Positions 26,674 through 35,565 of a DNA stretch of 64,000 bases are shown one piece after another. Where the stretch lies: NCBI RefSeq assembly GCF_000375465.1, contig NZ_AQXH01000001.1:434130-498129 (forward strand). The letters run 5' to 3'. The number at the start of each line of letters is the position of its first letter. The stretch's first letter is position 1. The notes beneath the pieces were generated by a model. It did not search any database. It saw only the letters and a program-made list of their open reading frames with translations, and was not told the DNA's origin. The translations under genes were made by a program, and so were the position numbers. This DNA comes from Balneola vulgaris DSM 17893. Lineage in GTDB: Bacteria; Bacteroidota; Rhodothermia; Balneolales; Balneolaceae.

Positions 26674-27336
26674 TTAGTTAATACGTGTTTTCGAAGAAAC
26701 CCATGTATTAATCGTGCTGCTGCTACCAAGTGCTGATTTAGGTACTTCTACCACAACACTCATAACATTTGTACCAGCGAAAGTGTCATCGCCTGGATTG
26801 TTGAAACCAGAGGCATTACCTGCAATAATTTCATTGTACTGAGCAAAATCCATGAAGAACGGATCGTCTCTTGGTCCTGCGAAAAGCTTCATTCCACTTT
26901 CAGAGGCAATATTTGCTTCACTACCGTACGGAGTGATATCAACAGAAATCTGATTTACAGCATCAAATTCAACACCACTGGTTAAACCAGTTAAAGATGG
27001 TTGAACTGGACCGTAAGCATATGCCTTACCGTCTGCGAAGATTACTTGAATAACTAAGTCTTCAATATTGTCACCACTGTTATCAATATTAAATTGAATC
27101 ATGGTGTTTGAATTGAAGTTTGCATCGCCTGTAGCAGATGGTGAAAGAAGTCCTTGAGTGTTAGCTACAAAAACTAGATTGTCGTTGTTTTCAGGGCTTT
27201 GAAAAGCGTAGTAGTCAGTGATATCTACATTCGTACCTGATACAGCTGGTGCATCAATGTGATCGGCTGCGAATACGATCAATGAGCCCACTGCTAAAAG
27301 TGATAATAGTGAGTAGGTTAGTTTCTTAAATTTCAT
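26674..27336 (-). CDS. DUF4331-like secreted protein (N-terminal half homologue)
   Basis: A 220-aa protein with a signal peptide ending near FAADHIDAP. The ADHIDAPAVSGTNVDITDYYAFQSP start and FAGPRDDPFFMDFAQYNEI match the first half of DUF4331 proteins, which usually begin SSHREAP with DxTDxYAF. It lacks a lipobox, unlike its neighbour. It lies 37 bases upstream of the second DUF4331-like gene on the same strand, presumably in one transcript with a terminator after it. Confidence 0.77.
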   Translation of the reverse strand: MKFKKLTYSLLSLLAVGSLIVFAADHIDAPAVSGTNVDITDYYAFQSPENNDNLVFVANTQGLLSPSATGDANFNSNTMIQFNIDNSGDNIEDLVIQVIFADGKAYAYGPVQPSLTGLTSGVEFDAVNQISVDITPYGSEANIASESGMKLFAGPRDDPFFMDFAQYNEIIAGNASGFNNPGDDTFAGTNVMSVVVEVPKSALGSSSTINTWVSSKTRIN

Positions 27337-27405
27337 AATGGTTCTTTTTATTGTTCATCGTTCGCTTATGTGTACGAATACATATAAAATTCAGATTGGT
27401 GGGAA

Positions 27406-27434
27406 TTGATATTTCTTAAAAAAGGTTAGCTTTG
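27406..27434 (+). promoter_or_regulatory. Putative promoter of the RND/MMPL gene (TTG-N18-TAGCTTTG)
   Basis: TTG at 27406-27408 and a perfect TAnnTTTG match, TAGCTTTG at 27427-27434, are spaced by 18 bases. The MMPL start codon is about 40 bases downstream. This fits the Bacteroidota primary sigma consensus apart from a spacer one base short. Recognised by eye. Confidence 0.55.
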
Positions 27435-27474
27435 CATCTATGAATCATCTACCGCTACAAACCTGTAAATCCTT

Positions 27475-29769
27475 ATGATGGATAAGTTTGCTAACTTTGT
27501 ATTGGCCCATCCTCGGCTAATAACTTTTTTTATTTTTGTACTCGTTGTATTGGCTGCATTGCCGGCATCTAAGATTAGAACCGACTTCGATCTTGAAAAT
27601 TTTTACCCTGATACAGACCCAACGGTTCAATCCTATCGATACTTAGAAGAAGAGTTTGGACGAGATGATAATATCATCATGGTTGGGTTTAAGGATTCTA
27701 CCTTTTTCACTAAAGAAGGACTGCTTCAACTCAAACAAATTGTAGATTCAGTTAAGCAGATTCCTTTGGTTGAAGATGTTCGCAGTGTATGGTCGGCCGA
27801 AGAAATGGTAAACAACAACGGCTCACTTACCTTTGATCCTTTTTTAGATGAAGATTCTTTAGCCCATTCACTTTCTTCTGCTAAAGCGAATATCACACAA
27901 GACCCTTTTGCTGCTGGCTTTTTTATTGATGAAGGCGCTCAGACCACCGCATTTTATATAGAGATAGAGGAAGAGAATAACACCTACGAAACTCGGAATG
28001 CTCTGATCAATGAACTCAATTCAATTTTAGAGAGCTATCCCGAAACTGATTTCAAAATTACGGGCATCCCCTATTTCAGAAATCAGTATGTAAACACCTT
28101 AAACGGGGAGGTAATTTTTTATATCTCTTTCTCGTCGGTGCTGATAATAATACTGCTATGGTATCTCTACCGAAGTATATCAGGGGTGATTATTCCGATG
28201 TTAATCGTTTGGTTCACCGTTCTATTTACGGTTGCAGCCATCACGCTTACTGGAGGCTACTTAGAGATTATGAGTAGTACCATTGCGCCCATCCTGCTCT
28301 GTGTGGGGGTGGCCGATTCCATACATATGATCTCCAAATTTGATGACGCCATTCAAAATGGATTCGAAAAGAGTAAAGCCATCCTCGAAATGTTGTTGAC
28401 CCTTGGAAGTGCCACTTTCCTAACAAGTATCACAACAGCTATAGGCTTCGGCACCTTAATCACCAGCTCTGTGGTTCCTATGAAGCGATTCGGCTTATAT
28501 ACAGCCCTTGGAGTTCTCATCGCTTACACTATTACCATACTATTCTTACCTGCTATCATTAAGATTACCAAAATTGATCGAGTCTTTAAAGAAAATGGTG
28601 GACGTTTATATACTTGGATTGCCGAAAAATTAAGTCTGCTTTCCATCTTCAATAGAAGATATTTTAAAACCATTTCCATATCGGCCATATTGATTTGTGG
28701 ATTGATTGGACTAGGCATGTTCAAACTCAATGTAAACGGTCGCGTGTTTGATGATGTAAGTCGCAGTTCAGTATTAATTCAAGACAGTAATTTTTTCTCT
28801 GAAGAACTAGCCCCTGCCTTCCCACTTGAATTTGTAATCGACACGAAAGTTGAAAGTGGCATTACCGATCCTAGGTTACTGAACAAAGTAGATCAATTTC
28901 AGGCACACCTTCTATCCTACCCTGAAATTAAAAGAGCGACTTCGTTCACCACGCTTATCAAAGAGCTACACGAGACTATGGCTCCAGACAAAGCCGAACT
29001 ATCAACTATCCCTAATAACCCTGCCCTTCTTTCCCAATATTTGTTACTACTAGAAATTACTGGAAACGATGTACTTTCTCGAGTTACGGATTTCGACTAC
29101 CAAAAATTACGTATTGCTGCACAAACGGAGGATGCAGGCTCGATGCGAATTAATGAAATCCGAGCTTCAATCGAGGAGTATATCTCCAGCAACTTTGTGG
29201 AGGAGGAAATAGATGTACTCATCACGGGCTCCACTATACTAAGTGCAAATTTAGTAGGCAAAATGGTGTATTCGCTCGCAAGCAGTATCGGCTTAGCTTT
29301 TATCTGTATTTCCATACTAATGGCCTTCCTATTCAAAGACCTTAAGATGGTGCTCATTTCTCTGATCCCAAATATTATGCCGTTAGTATTAATTGCTGGA
29401 ATCATGGGAATACTTGGCATCGACATCAAACCTTCCACAGCGGTGATCTTTACCATTGCTTTTGGGATTGCTGTAGACGACACCATCCACTACTTAGCGC
29501 GATTTAGGATAGAGCTGAAGAGAGGTTTAGACATTCAGGAAGCTTTAGAAATAACTACGCAGAAAACAGGTCGAGCAATCATAATAACGAGCTTCATTCT
29601 ACTTGCTGGTTTTGGGACATTAATCACGAGTGCATTCACCTCAACAACGCTGATGGGAATACTGGTTGCCGCCACCATTTTGTTTGCTGTAATTGCCGAC
29701 TTAATCGTGCTACCATCCCTCTTCTATTGGTTGAATCCTAAATTGAAGGATATCCGAGCAAAGAATTAA
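27475..29769 (+). CDS. RND-superfamily/MMPL-like transporter
   Basis: A 764-aa membrane protein with the duplicated RND layout: one N-terminal helix, a periplasmic loop (about residues 35-210), five to six helices, a second helix and loop, then the last helices. Two RND-type Asp motifs are visible: GVADSIHMISKF in the first half and FGIAVDDTIHYLARF in the second. This form resembles the HpnN/patched/MMPL branch that moves lipids or other hydrophobic cargo. No membrane-fusion protein is encoded nearby. ATG codons at 27475 and 27478 are both possible starts. Confidence 0.85.
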   Translation: MMDKFANFVLAHPRLITFFIFVLVVLAALPASKIRTDFDLENFYPDTDPTVQSYRYLEEEFGRDDNIIMVGFKDSTFFTKEGLLQLKQIVDSVKQIPLVEDVRSVWSAEEMVNNNGSLTFDPFLDEDSLAHSLSSAKANITQDPFAAGFFIDEGAQTTAFYIEIEEENNTYETRNALINELNSILESYPETDFKITGIPYFRNQYVNTLNGEVIFYISFSSVLIIILLWYLYRSISGVIIPMLIVWFTVLFTVAAITLTGGYLEIMSSTIAPILLCVGVADSIHMISKFDDAIQNGFEKSKAILEMLLTLGSATFLTSITTAIGFGTLITSSVVPMKRFGLYTALGVLIAYTITILFLPAIIKITKIDRVFKENGGRLYTWIAEKLSLLSIFNRRYFKTISISAILICGLIGLGMFKLNVNGRVFDDVSRSSVLIQDSNFFSEELAPAFPLEFVIDTKVESGITDPRLLNKVDQFQAHLLSYPEIKRATSFTTLIKELHETMAPDKAELSTIPNNPALLSQYLLLLEITGNDVLSRVTDFDYQKLRIAAQTEDAGSMRINEIRASIEEYISSNFVEEEIDVLITGSTILSANLVGKMVYSLASSIGLAFICISILMAFLFKDLKMVLISLIPNIMPLVLIAGIMGILGIDIKPSTAVIFTIAFGIAVDDTIHYLARFRIELKRGLDIQEALEITTQKTGRAIIITSFILLAGFGTLITSAFTSTTLMGILVAATILFAVIADLIVLPSLFYWLNPKLKDIRAKN

Positions 29770-30365
29770 AGGATGGAGATATGCTCTACAATTTGGGTAT
29801 GCACTTGATCTTGGGATTGAGAAGCATCGATGGTCACAAATCGGTCTTCCTGTTCCGCTAAATCATCAAAACCTTGAATCACTCTACGGAAAAATGCTTC
29901 TCCAGACTTTTCCATGCGATCTTTTTGCATGTGAGCCGTTCGCTTCGCGGATTCTTCGAGGCTCAACTTGAGGTAGAAAGTTAGATCGGGTGCGATACTA
30001 TGAGAGGCTACGGTATTAATTTGATGCACTTGCTCTAAGGGCAAACTTCCACGGCCATAACCTTGATAAGCGGTAGTTGAATCATAAAAACGATCGAGGA
30101 TCACAACGGCATTCTCGGCTAACAAAGGTTTTACTTTCTCGGCCATAAGCTGAGAACGTGCCGATGAAAAAAGAAGTAATTCTGTTACCGGATCGATTTC
30201 AATTTCAGGATTTAGAAGCATCCCACGAATAAGCTCCGATATATCCGTACCACCAGGTTCACGAAGTACTACTACTTTGTGTCCAGCTTTTTGGAGTTTG
30301 TCTTTTAATAATTCGATTTGAGTGGATTTACCACTTCCATCGATACCTTCGAATGTTATAAGCAT
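29766..30365 (-). CDS. tmk: Thymidylate kinase
   Basis: Tmk phosphorylates dTMP to dTDP. The P-loop FEGIDGSGKST is at 4-14, the DR motif in ILDRFYDSTTAYQGYGRG, and REPGGT at 36-41. The 199 aa is typical. Its stop codon overlaps the stop of the convergent RND gene by two bases (TTAA), so the two transcripts run into each other. Confidence 0.96.
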   Translation of the reverse strand: MLITFEGIDGSGKSTQIELLKDKLQKAGHKVVVLREPGGTDISELIRGMLLNPEIEIDPVTELLLFSSARSQLMAEKVKPLLAENAVVILDRFYDSTTAYQGYGRGSLPLEQVHQINTVASHSIAPDLTFYLKLSLEESAKRTAHMQKDRMEKSGEAFFRRVIQGFDDLAEQEDRFVTIDASQSQDQVHTQIVEHISIL

Positions 30366-30415
30366 GCCCTAAATCTAAAAATAAATCTGAACCTAAGATG
30401 GAATTATTTATTCAA

Positions 30416-31156
30416 CTAAAAGTCGAAATCATCCATCATCTCAATAGGCTCTTTAGGCATGGCTAAGGCTAGACCAATATAAATAAGCAAGCTTGTTCCC
30501 CACCCCATTATAAACACTGCTCCAAAGATAAAACGAACAACCGTAGAGCTCAATCCAAAGTATTTAGCTAAGCCACCACATACTCCGGCAAATTTCTTAT
30601 CGGTGCGTGATTTCATTAAACGGCGTGCATGGCGGTATCCAAAGCTATCCATGTCGTATGCCGCTGAGCTGGTTGATCTTGAAGATGATCTTCTTGATGA
30701 TGAGGAGGAAGAAGAATCTAAATTATTCTCCAATCCACTGGTCTTCGCAAACTCTTCCGAACCGTGGATATCGTTTGTATACTTTTTGCGAGATTTTGCC
30801 TTTTTCTTTTCGGCTCTTTTGGCTTTTCGTTCTTTTCTACGATCGCCAACTAAATAACCAAAGCCAACTAAGGTTACTAGAATACCACCAATAATAGGTA
30901 GTGCTGAAATAGCGTCTACAGAAAAATTAGCTAAACCTGACCCTATGGGTAGACCTATCAATTGAAGCATGTAGGTCATTGCTATAAAAAGCATCCCAAG
31001 ACCTGCAAAGGTAGAAAAGTTCCAAATGCCCTTCCCTTCATCCTTGGTTTCATCTTTAAGAAATTCCTGCATGGTTGATTGCAGTTCAAACTCTTCAAAT
31101 TCTAATGTAGCCGAGCCAGTTTTTGAACCCGTTTTATTCTTCATCTGTTGTGCCAT
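30416..31156 (-). CDS. PspC-domain membrane protein
   Basis: Of 246 aa, the C-terminal ~65 residues form a PspC domain: KKFAGVCGGLAKYFGLSSTVVRFIFGAVFIMGWG. Two further membrane segments are near residues 49-68 and 85-105, separated from PspC by a basic stretch (RRKERKAKRAEKKKAKSR) and a Ser-rich linker of about 20 residues. PspC proteins sense or relay envelope stress in the Psp response, but no pspA or other partner is here. Confidence 0.82.
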   Translation of the reverse strand: MAQQMKNKTGSKTGSATLEFEEFELQSTMQEFLKDETKDEGKGIWNFSTFAGLGMLFIAMTYMLQLIGLPIGSGLANFSVDAISALPIIGGILVTLVGFGYLVGDRRKERKAKRAEKKKAKSRKKYTNDIHGSEEFAKTSGLENNLDSSSSSSSRRSSSRSTSSAAYDMDSFGYRHARRLMKSRTDKKFAGVCGGLAKYFGLSSTVVRFIFGAVFIMGWGTSLLIYIGLALAMPKEPIEMMDDFDF

Positions 31157-31176
31157 AATTTTTCTCCTGTGGCCTG

Positions 31177-31770
31177 CTACGCACTAATTTCGTCGTTGTT
31201 TCGCCTTAAAGTTATTTCATCTGTAATTAAAATATCAAGCTTCTCGTCGTGGTCATCAACGGGAATTTGATTCATCAGATACTCATGAAATAGTAGTCCG
31301 ATTTTTGTGGCGTTTGTGGAACTTAGAAAGCGATCATAAAAGCCTTTTCCGTACCCCAGTCTATTAAATTTCTTATCGGCGGCTAGCAAAGGCACCAAGA
31401 TTACATCAAACTCGCCCTGATATGGAGTGCTGCTTTTGGGTTCTAGAATGCCCCATTTATTTTCATTCAGCTCGTTCCAAGATTCCAGAGGGATATGCTG
31501 TAAAGTGCCGTCTTCGAAATTGGTAACTGGCACAATCACTTTCTTATTCTCATTCAGCAGTTCTTGAATAAGACTATGCGTCTCGATTTCATGCCGCTGG
31601 TTCATAGACACATAGCAGTGAATTCGCTCAGCCTTTAAAAACTCAGGTAGTTGCTTTAGCTCATCCACAATCTGCTTCGATCTCCTACTCCACGTCTCGG
31701 CATTCATATCCATACGGATATCTAATAGGCGGGCTCTTAGAGCCTTCTTTTCTTTTGAAATTTCCATCAA
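31177..31770 (-). CDS. 5-formyltetrahydrofolate cyclo-ligase
   Basis: Converts 5-formyl-THF to 5,10-methenyl-THF with ATP. The 197-aa protein shows KKALRARLLDIR at the N-terminus and the ATP/substrate segment DVILVPLLAADKKFNRLGYGKGFYDRFL, the family signature. It overlaps bshC by 4 bases. It links to the one-carbon genes metF/metH elsewhere in the window only by pathway, not by operon. Confidence 0.92.
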   Translation of the reverse strand: MMEISKEKKALRARLLDIRMDMNAETWSRRSKQIVDELKQLPEFLKAERIHCYVSMNQRHEIETHSLIQELLNENKKVIVPVTNFEDGTLQHIPLESWNELNENKWGILEPKSSTPYQGEFDVILVPLLAADKKFNRLGYGKGFYDRFLSSTNATKIGLLFHEYLMNQIPVDDHDEKLDILITDEITLRRNNDEISA

Positions 31771-33374
31771 AGTTTGATCAAATGATGTTTATCTAGTTCC
31801 AAATCATCGTCACTATAAAGCTCTATTATTTCATCCCAAATATCTAATCCGTATTTGTTCATGAAATAAATGAATGAAACCATACGCTCTTGAAGCCCAT
31901 TTTCTGGATATAACTGAGCCTTAATTTTGTGAATGCGCTGAATATTCGTTTGCTCCTGCTGCTTGATTGAACGGTACACTTTGCCCTTCAGCTTATTGAG
32001 TTCATTCTCAAAAGTTGAAACCGTTTTACCAACGGTAGCATCTAGGGAACCATCCATAGATTTGATAAGCTCATGGGGTTCTTCCGAAGCCGACGCTAAA
32101 CCACTCTTCCAATTATTAAAGAGCCCTTCCACATCAATGTCTTCTGATTTCTTAGCATACTCCGATTCTAGATCTTCTATCCTTTCTCCATATCTATGAA
32201 ATTCAAAAGGGATTTTATCCATAATACGATCTATGCCCGACTCTATGAGAGTAGCACTAAATCTTGGGAAAATCACAGGCATCTCAAGATCAAAATGAGG
32301 ATACAGTTCTTTCATCTGTGCATAGTAGGCCACCTCACCTGGTCCAGCTACATACCCCAAGGTGGGTAATAACTGATCTTGAATCACTGGGCGTAGAAAT
32401 ACATTTGGTGAAAACGATTCCGGTGCATTCTCAATCGTTTCTTTTAATTCTGAAGTAGACCATTTTAAATGACCAGCACTCCACCCTTCTGCTTCTTTCT
32501 CAATCTTAAGCCTGCCCTTTTCCTTATCTATATAGAAGAGATTGGTAGACCCTACATGAACCTGTGCATGAAAGTCATTCTCTATAGCTTCAGATTGAGT
32601 TTGAAGAGCAGTTAAAATTTCCTCGGATTTATCTACCGAGCATAAAAAAGCCGGTGCAACTATTTCTTTGATCTCTTTATAATTACTACCGGCAATAAGT
32701 AAACCATGTTTTCCAAACAGCTTGTCCATCATTTGTGCGAAGGCAGCTGCAAATGTTTGCCCCGTGCTACAACAGGTCGTAAATAGATCCCAGATTGCAT
32801 CTGAAAAATCTGTCTCTGGCATTTCTTCCTGAAGTTCTTCCATTAGCGTACTAATGGAGTCTTCTATTTTCAGATCCGCTACAGGTTCACCATTCGATGT
32901 AGCTTGATATTCAAACTTTTTAAAATCTGTATTCCCTGGAATTCCAACCCATGCAATTTCTTCGAAATCATGGTCTTCATCCGCCAACCAAAAAACGGGA
33001 ACTACAGGTCTACCCAGTTTGGATTCCCATTCACGAGCCAATAATATAGTGGTTAAGGTTTTGTAGATGGTAAATAAAGGTCCACCATATACTCCTAATT
33101 GTTGCCCAGTAACCACCGCTAATGCATTTTTATTCTCAAGCTTCTTAAGAGCAACTTCTTGGTTAATACCCAAGGTAGTGTGATAGCTTTTTAGGGCTTT
33201 TATATTCTGAGCATGCGAATCGCCATATGGGGTACGCTCCGCTCTTAACTGAATATCTTCGTTTGAAAGCGGGTTGTAATTATAGAAGGATGAGAGCTTG
33301 CTATAGTCGTGGATATAAGTTTTGAAAAGCTTCGAAAATGGAAGCTTTTCAAAGGTGTAAGACTCTTTATTCAC
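31767..33374 (-). CDS. bshC: Putative cysteine ligase BshC (bacillithiol synthesis)
   Basis: BshC is thought to add cysteine to GlcN-malate in the last step of bacillithiol synthesis. The 535-aa length is typical, and the motifs ALAVVTGQQLGVYGGPLFTIYKTLTTI, PVVPVFWLADEDHDFEE and YVAGPGEVAYYAQMKELY are diagnostic. The C-terminus has the expected coiled-coil region (about 420-490). Its presence predicts that this organism uses bacillithiol. bshA/bshB are not in the window. Confidence 0.94.
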   Translation of the reverse strand: MNKESYTFEKLPFSKLFKTYIHDYSKLSSFYNYNPLSNEDIQLRAERTPYGDSHAQNIKALKSYHTTLGINQEVALKKLENKNALAVVTGQQLGVYGGPLFTIYKTLTTILLAREWESKLGRPVVPVFWLADEDHDFEEIAWVGIPGNTDFKKFEYQATSNGEPVADLKIEDSISTLMEELQEEMPETDFSDAIWDLFTTCCSTGQTFAAAFAQMMDKLFGKHGLLIAGSNYKEIKEIVAPAFLCSVDKSEEILTALQTQSEAIENDFHAQVHVGSTNLFYIDKEKGRLKIEKEAEGWSAGHLKWSTSELKETIENAPESFSPNVFLRPVIQDQLLPTLGYVAGPGEVAYYAQMKELYPHFDLEMPVIFPRFSATLIESGIDRIMDKIPFEFHRYGERIEDLESEYAKKSEDIDVEGLFNNWKSGLASASEEPHELIKSMDGSLDATVGKTVSTFENELNKLKGKVYRSIKQQEQTNIQRIHKIKAQLYPENGLQERMVSFIYFMNKYGLDIWDEIIELYSDDDLELDKHHLIKL

Positions 33375-33940
33375 TAATTTGCCTTTAATTTTTGGATACT
33401 ATCTCTCAGCTTAGCTGCTTTTTCGTAGTTCTCAGATTCAATAGCTTGTTTTAGAGCTTCTTGTAGTTCATCTAAGCGAGAGAGTTCTTGTTCTACCGGT
33501 TCCTTGTGTTCAACATTTAAGGCTTCTTCTAACGTAGATGGTTCTGGCTCGGTTGAGATACCTGCCTCATTTAATACCGTATCGTTTACATAGATATCAG
33601 TACCAAATCGAACAGCTAAAGCGATTGCGTCGCTTGGCCTTGCATCTATTTCAATAGTTTCGCCCTCACGTTGCAGCACGATTTGTGCATAAAACGTTCC
33701 ATCCGATAAATCATTGATATGGATATGTTGAACTTCGGCATTCACACTAAGCACAAAATTCTTCAGTAAGTCGTGCGTCATAGGCCGTGGAGGCTTAATA
33801 TTCTCAAGCTCTAAGGCGATAGCTTGTGCTTCAAACGATCCTATAATAATTGGTAGCCGACGGTTACCAGACGCTTCTGAAAGTATGAGCGCGTATGCGC
33901 CCCCACTACTTGGGCTTGTAGACAACCCTAATATTTCCAT
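33374..33940 (-). CDS. Bifunctional nuclease family (DUF151) protein with UVR motif
   Basis: The start at ATG 33940 gives 188 aa beginning EILGLSTSPSSGGAYALILSE, the normal family N-terminus; an upstream ATG at 34057 adds 39 unlikely basic residues. DUF151 motifs are RRLPIIIGSFEAQAIALELE, PRPMTHDLL and IDARPSDAIALAVRFGTDIYV. A UVR-like helix pair (EALKQAIESENYEKAAKLRDSIQKLK) ends the protein. Some plant and bacterial relatives have DNase/RNase activity. Divergent from nuoA. Confidence 0.85.
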   Translation of the reverse strand: MEILGLSTSPSSGGAYALILSEASGNRRLPIIIGSFEAQAIALELENIKPPRPMTHDLLKNFVLSVNAEVQHIHINDLSDGTFYAQIVLQREGETIEIDARPSDAIALAVRFGTDIYVNDTVLNEAGISTEPEPSTLEEALNVEHKEPVEQELSRLDELQEALKQAIESENYEKAAKLRDSIQKLKAN

Positions 33941-34118
33941 TAAAACTTTGCTCAAGCTCTTTTCTCTTTTGGTGGATTTTGAGTGTAAATGTAGTGATTT
34001 TATTTTAAGTCTTAAACTTAGGTTGGCTATCAATTCGACGAATCTATTTAGATTCATTCTTAATAAAAAAACATGCCCCTATAAAGTAAATTTAAGCATA
34101 TATTCACGCCCGATTTCA

Positions 34119-34147
34119 TTGACATTACCAAACAATGCGCCTAACTT
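34119..34147 (+). promoter_or_regulatory. Putative nuo operon promoter (TTGACA-N17-TAACTT)
   Basis: TTGACA at 34119-34124 and TAACTT at 34142-34147 are spaced by exactly 17 bases, about 30 bases upstream of the nuoA ATG. The downstream element also reads TAACTTTTG, close to TAnnTTTG, so it suits either reading of the consensus. No other element of this quality lies between the divergent nuclease gene and nuoA. Confidence 0.55.
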
Positions 34148-34178
34148 TTGGGCCATAAAATGTGATCTAAATAAGTCT

Positions 34179-34553
34179 ATGCTCGACAGTTATTTTCCTA
34201 TTCTAATTCTTACAGCAATCGCAATTGTACTTGCATTGCTCTTAATGACATTATCTCGAATTCTCGGGCCATTCAGACCAAATAAGCACAAATTGAATCC
34301 ATACGAGAGTGGCATGGACCCTGTGGGTGAAGCACGAGAGCGTTATTCAATCAGCTTTTACTTGGTTGCGATGGAGTTCATCGTATTCGATCTCGAAGTA
34401 GTGTTTATCTATCCATGGGCCGTTAGGTATTTAGATCTAGGCTTGGGAACGTTCATTTCCATGATGGTATTCATAACTATACTACTTGTGGGTCTTCTTT
34501 ATACACTTAAGAAAGGCACGCTCGATTGGGATCTCAAAACAAATAAAATTTAA
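34179..34553 (+). CDS. nuoA: NADH-quinone oxidoreductase subunit A
   Basis: NuoA is a small membrane subunit of respiratory complex I. The start is at ATG 34179, giving 124 aa with three membrane helices; the open frame extends far upstream but that part is not conserved. Family motifs are [11 protein letters not shown] (with the loop between helices 1 and 2) and [27 protein letters not shown]. It leads the nuoA-H block. Confidence 0.94.
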   Translation: MLDSYFPILILTAIAIVLALLLMTLSRILGPFRPNKHKLNPYESGMDPVGEARERYSISFYLVAMEFIVFDLEVVFIYPWAVRYLDLGLGTFISMMVFITILLVGLLYTLKKGTLDWDLKTNKI

Positions 34554-34561
34554 GTTATACA

Positions 34562-35044
34562 ATGGGTATTGAATCAGCATTAGGCGAAGGTTATTTAACC
34601 ACCCGCTTAGACAAATTAATTAATTGGGGTAGAGCAAACGCAGCTTGGCCAATGCCAATGGGTTTAGCCTGTTGTGCTATTGAGATGATGGCATTTGCTG
34701 GACCTAAATACGATGTTTCTAGATTTGGTTCTGAGGTATTCCGTTTCTCTCCTCGCCAAAGCGATGTAATGATTGTTGCCGGTTGGACGACTTACAAAAT
34801 GTCGCACGCTATCCGCAGAATTTGGGATCAAATGCCGGATCCAAAGTGGTGTATTGCTATGGGTGCTTGTGCATCTACGGGTGGTATGCACCGTTGCTAC
34901 GGGGTTGTACAAGGTGTAGACAATTTCTTACCTGTTGATGCATACATCTCAGGATGTCCTCCTCGCCCAGACGCGGTTATTCATGCATTAATGAAGATCC
35001 AAGACAAAATTAAAACTGAACACTCTGTTCTCCTAGATACCTAA
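34562..35044 (+). CDS. nuoB: NADH-quinone oxidoreductase subunit B
   Basis: NuoB holds the terminal 4Fe-4S cluster N2, which passes electrons to quinone. The cluster cysteines are present: the tandem Cys pair in [18 protein letters not shown], Cys in [10 protein letters not shown] and Cys in ISGCPPRPD. The 160 aa is normal. It lies 8 bases after nuoA. Confidence 0.96.
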   Translation: MGIESALGEGYLTTRLDKLINWGRANAAWPMPMGLACCAIEMMAFAGPKYDVSRFGSEVFRFSPRQSDVMIVAGWTTYKMSHAIRRIWDQMPDPKWCIAMGACASTGGMHRCYGVVQGVDNFLPVDAYISGCPPRPDAVIHALMKIQDKIKTEHSVLLDT

Positions 35045-35047
35045 TCG

Positions 35048-35560
35048 ATGAGTTTAGAATTAAATGAGACTTTACAGGCTGTAGTTGATGGTTTATCAGA
35101 AAACTTTTCTGATAAGTTAATCGAGGTCTACCAATCAAGCGGTGATACTTTTGTGCGCGTTGAAGCAGATGCCATCGTTGAAGTGTGTAAATACCTAAAA
35201 GAGTCGCAGCACTTCATTTTACTGTGCGACATTTTTGGCAACGATCGCTACACTTCTGAAGAACGCTTTGAAGTTATTTACAACCTATTGAACCTAAGAA
35301 CTCAAACTCGACTTTTCCTTAAAACACGTGTTGAGGAAAAAGATCCAGTTTTAGATTCCGTTGTTGAAGTATGGCCAGCGGCTGGATGGAACGAGCGTGA
35401 AGTTTATGACATGTTTGGGGTTCGTTTTGAAAACCACCCAGACTTACGCAGAATTTATATGCCTGAAGACTTCGACTACTTCCCACTTCGTAAAGAGTTT
35501 CCTCTTCTGGGTATTCCAGGTTCTATTGAATTGCCGAACACAACACCAGATACGGAGTAA
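35048..35560 (+). CDS. nuoC: NADH-quinone oxidoreductase subunit C
   Basis: NuoC is the 30-kDa-type subunit of the complex I peripheral arm, contacting NuoD and NuoB. The 170 aa end with the family signature WNEREVYDMFGVRFENHPDLRRIYMPEDF followed by FPLRKEFPL. It is not fused to NuoD, unlike in enterobacteria. Gap to nuoB is 3 bases. Confidence 0.95.
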   Translation: MSLELNETLQAVVDGLSENFSDKLIEVYQSSGDTFVRVEADAIVEVCKYLKESQHFILLCDIFGNDRYTSEERFEVIYNLLNLRTQTRLFLKTRVEEKDPVLDSVVEVWPAAGWNEREVYDMFGVRFENHPDLRRIYMPEDFDYFPLRKEFPLLGIPGSIELPNTTPDTE

Positions 35561-35565
35561 GGCAT

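Noticed and set aside
33885-34178. A 98-residue N-terminal extension of NuoA.
   Set aside because: The extension overlaps the divergent nuclease gene and a promoter; NuoA homologues start at the ATG at 34179.
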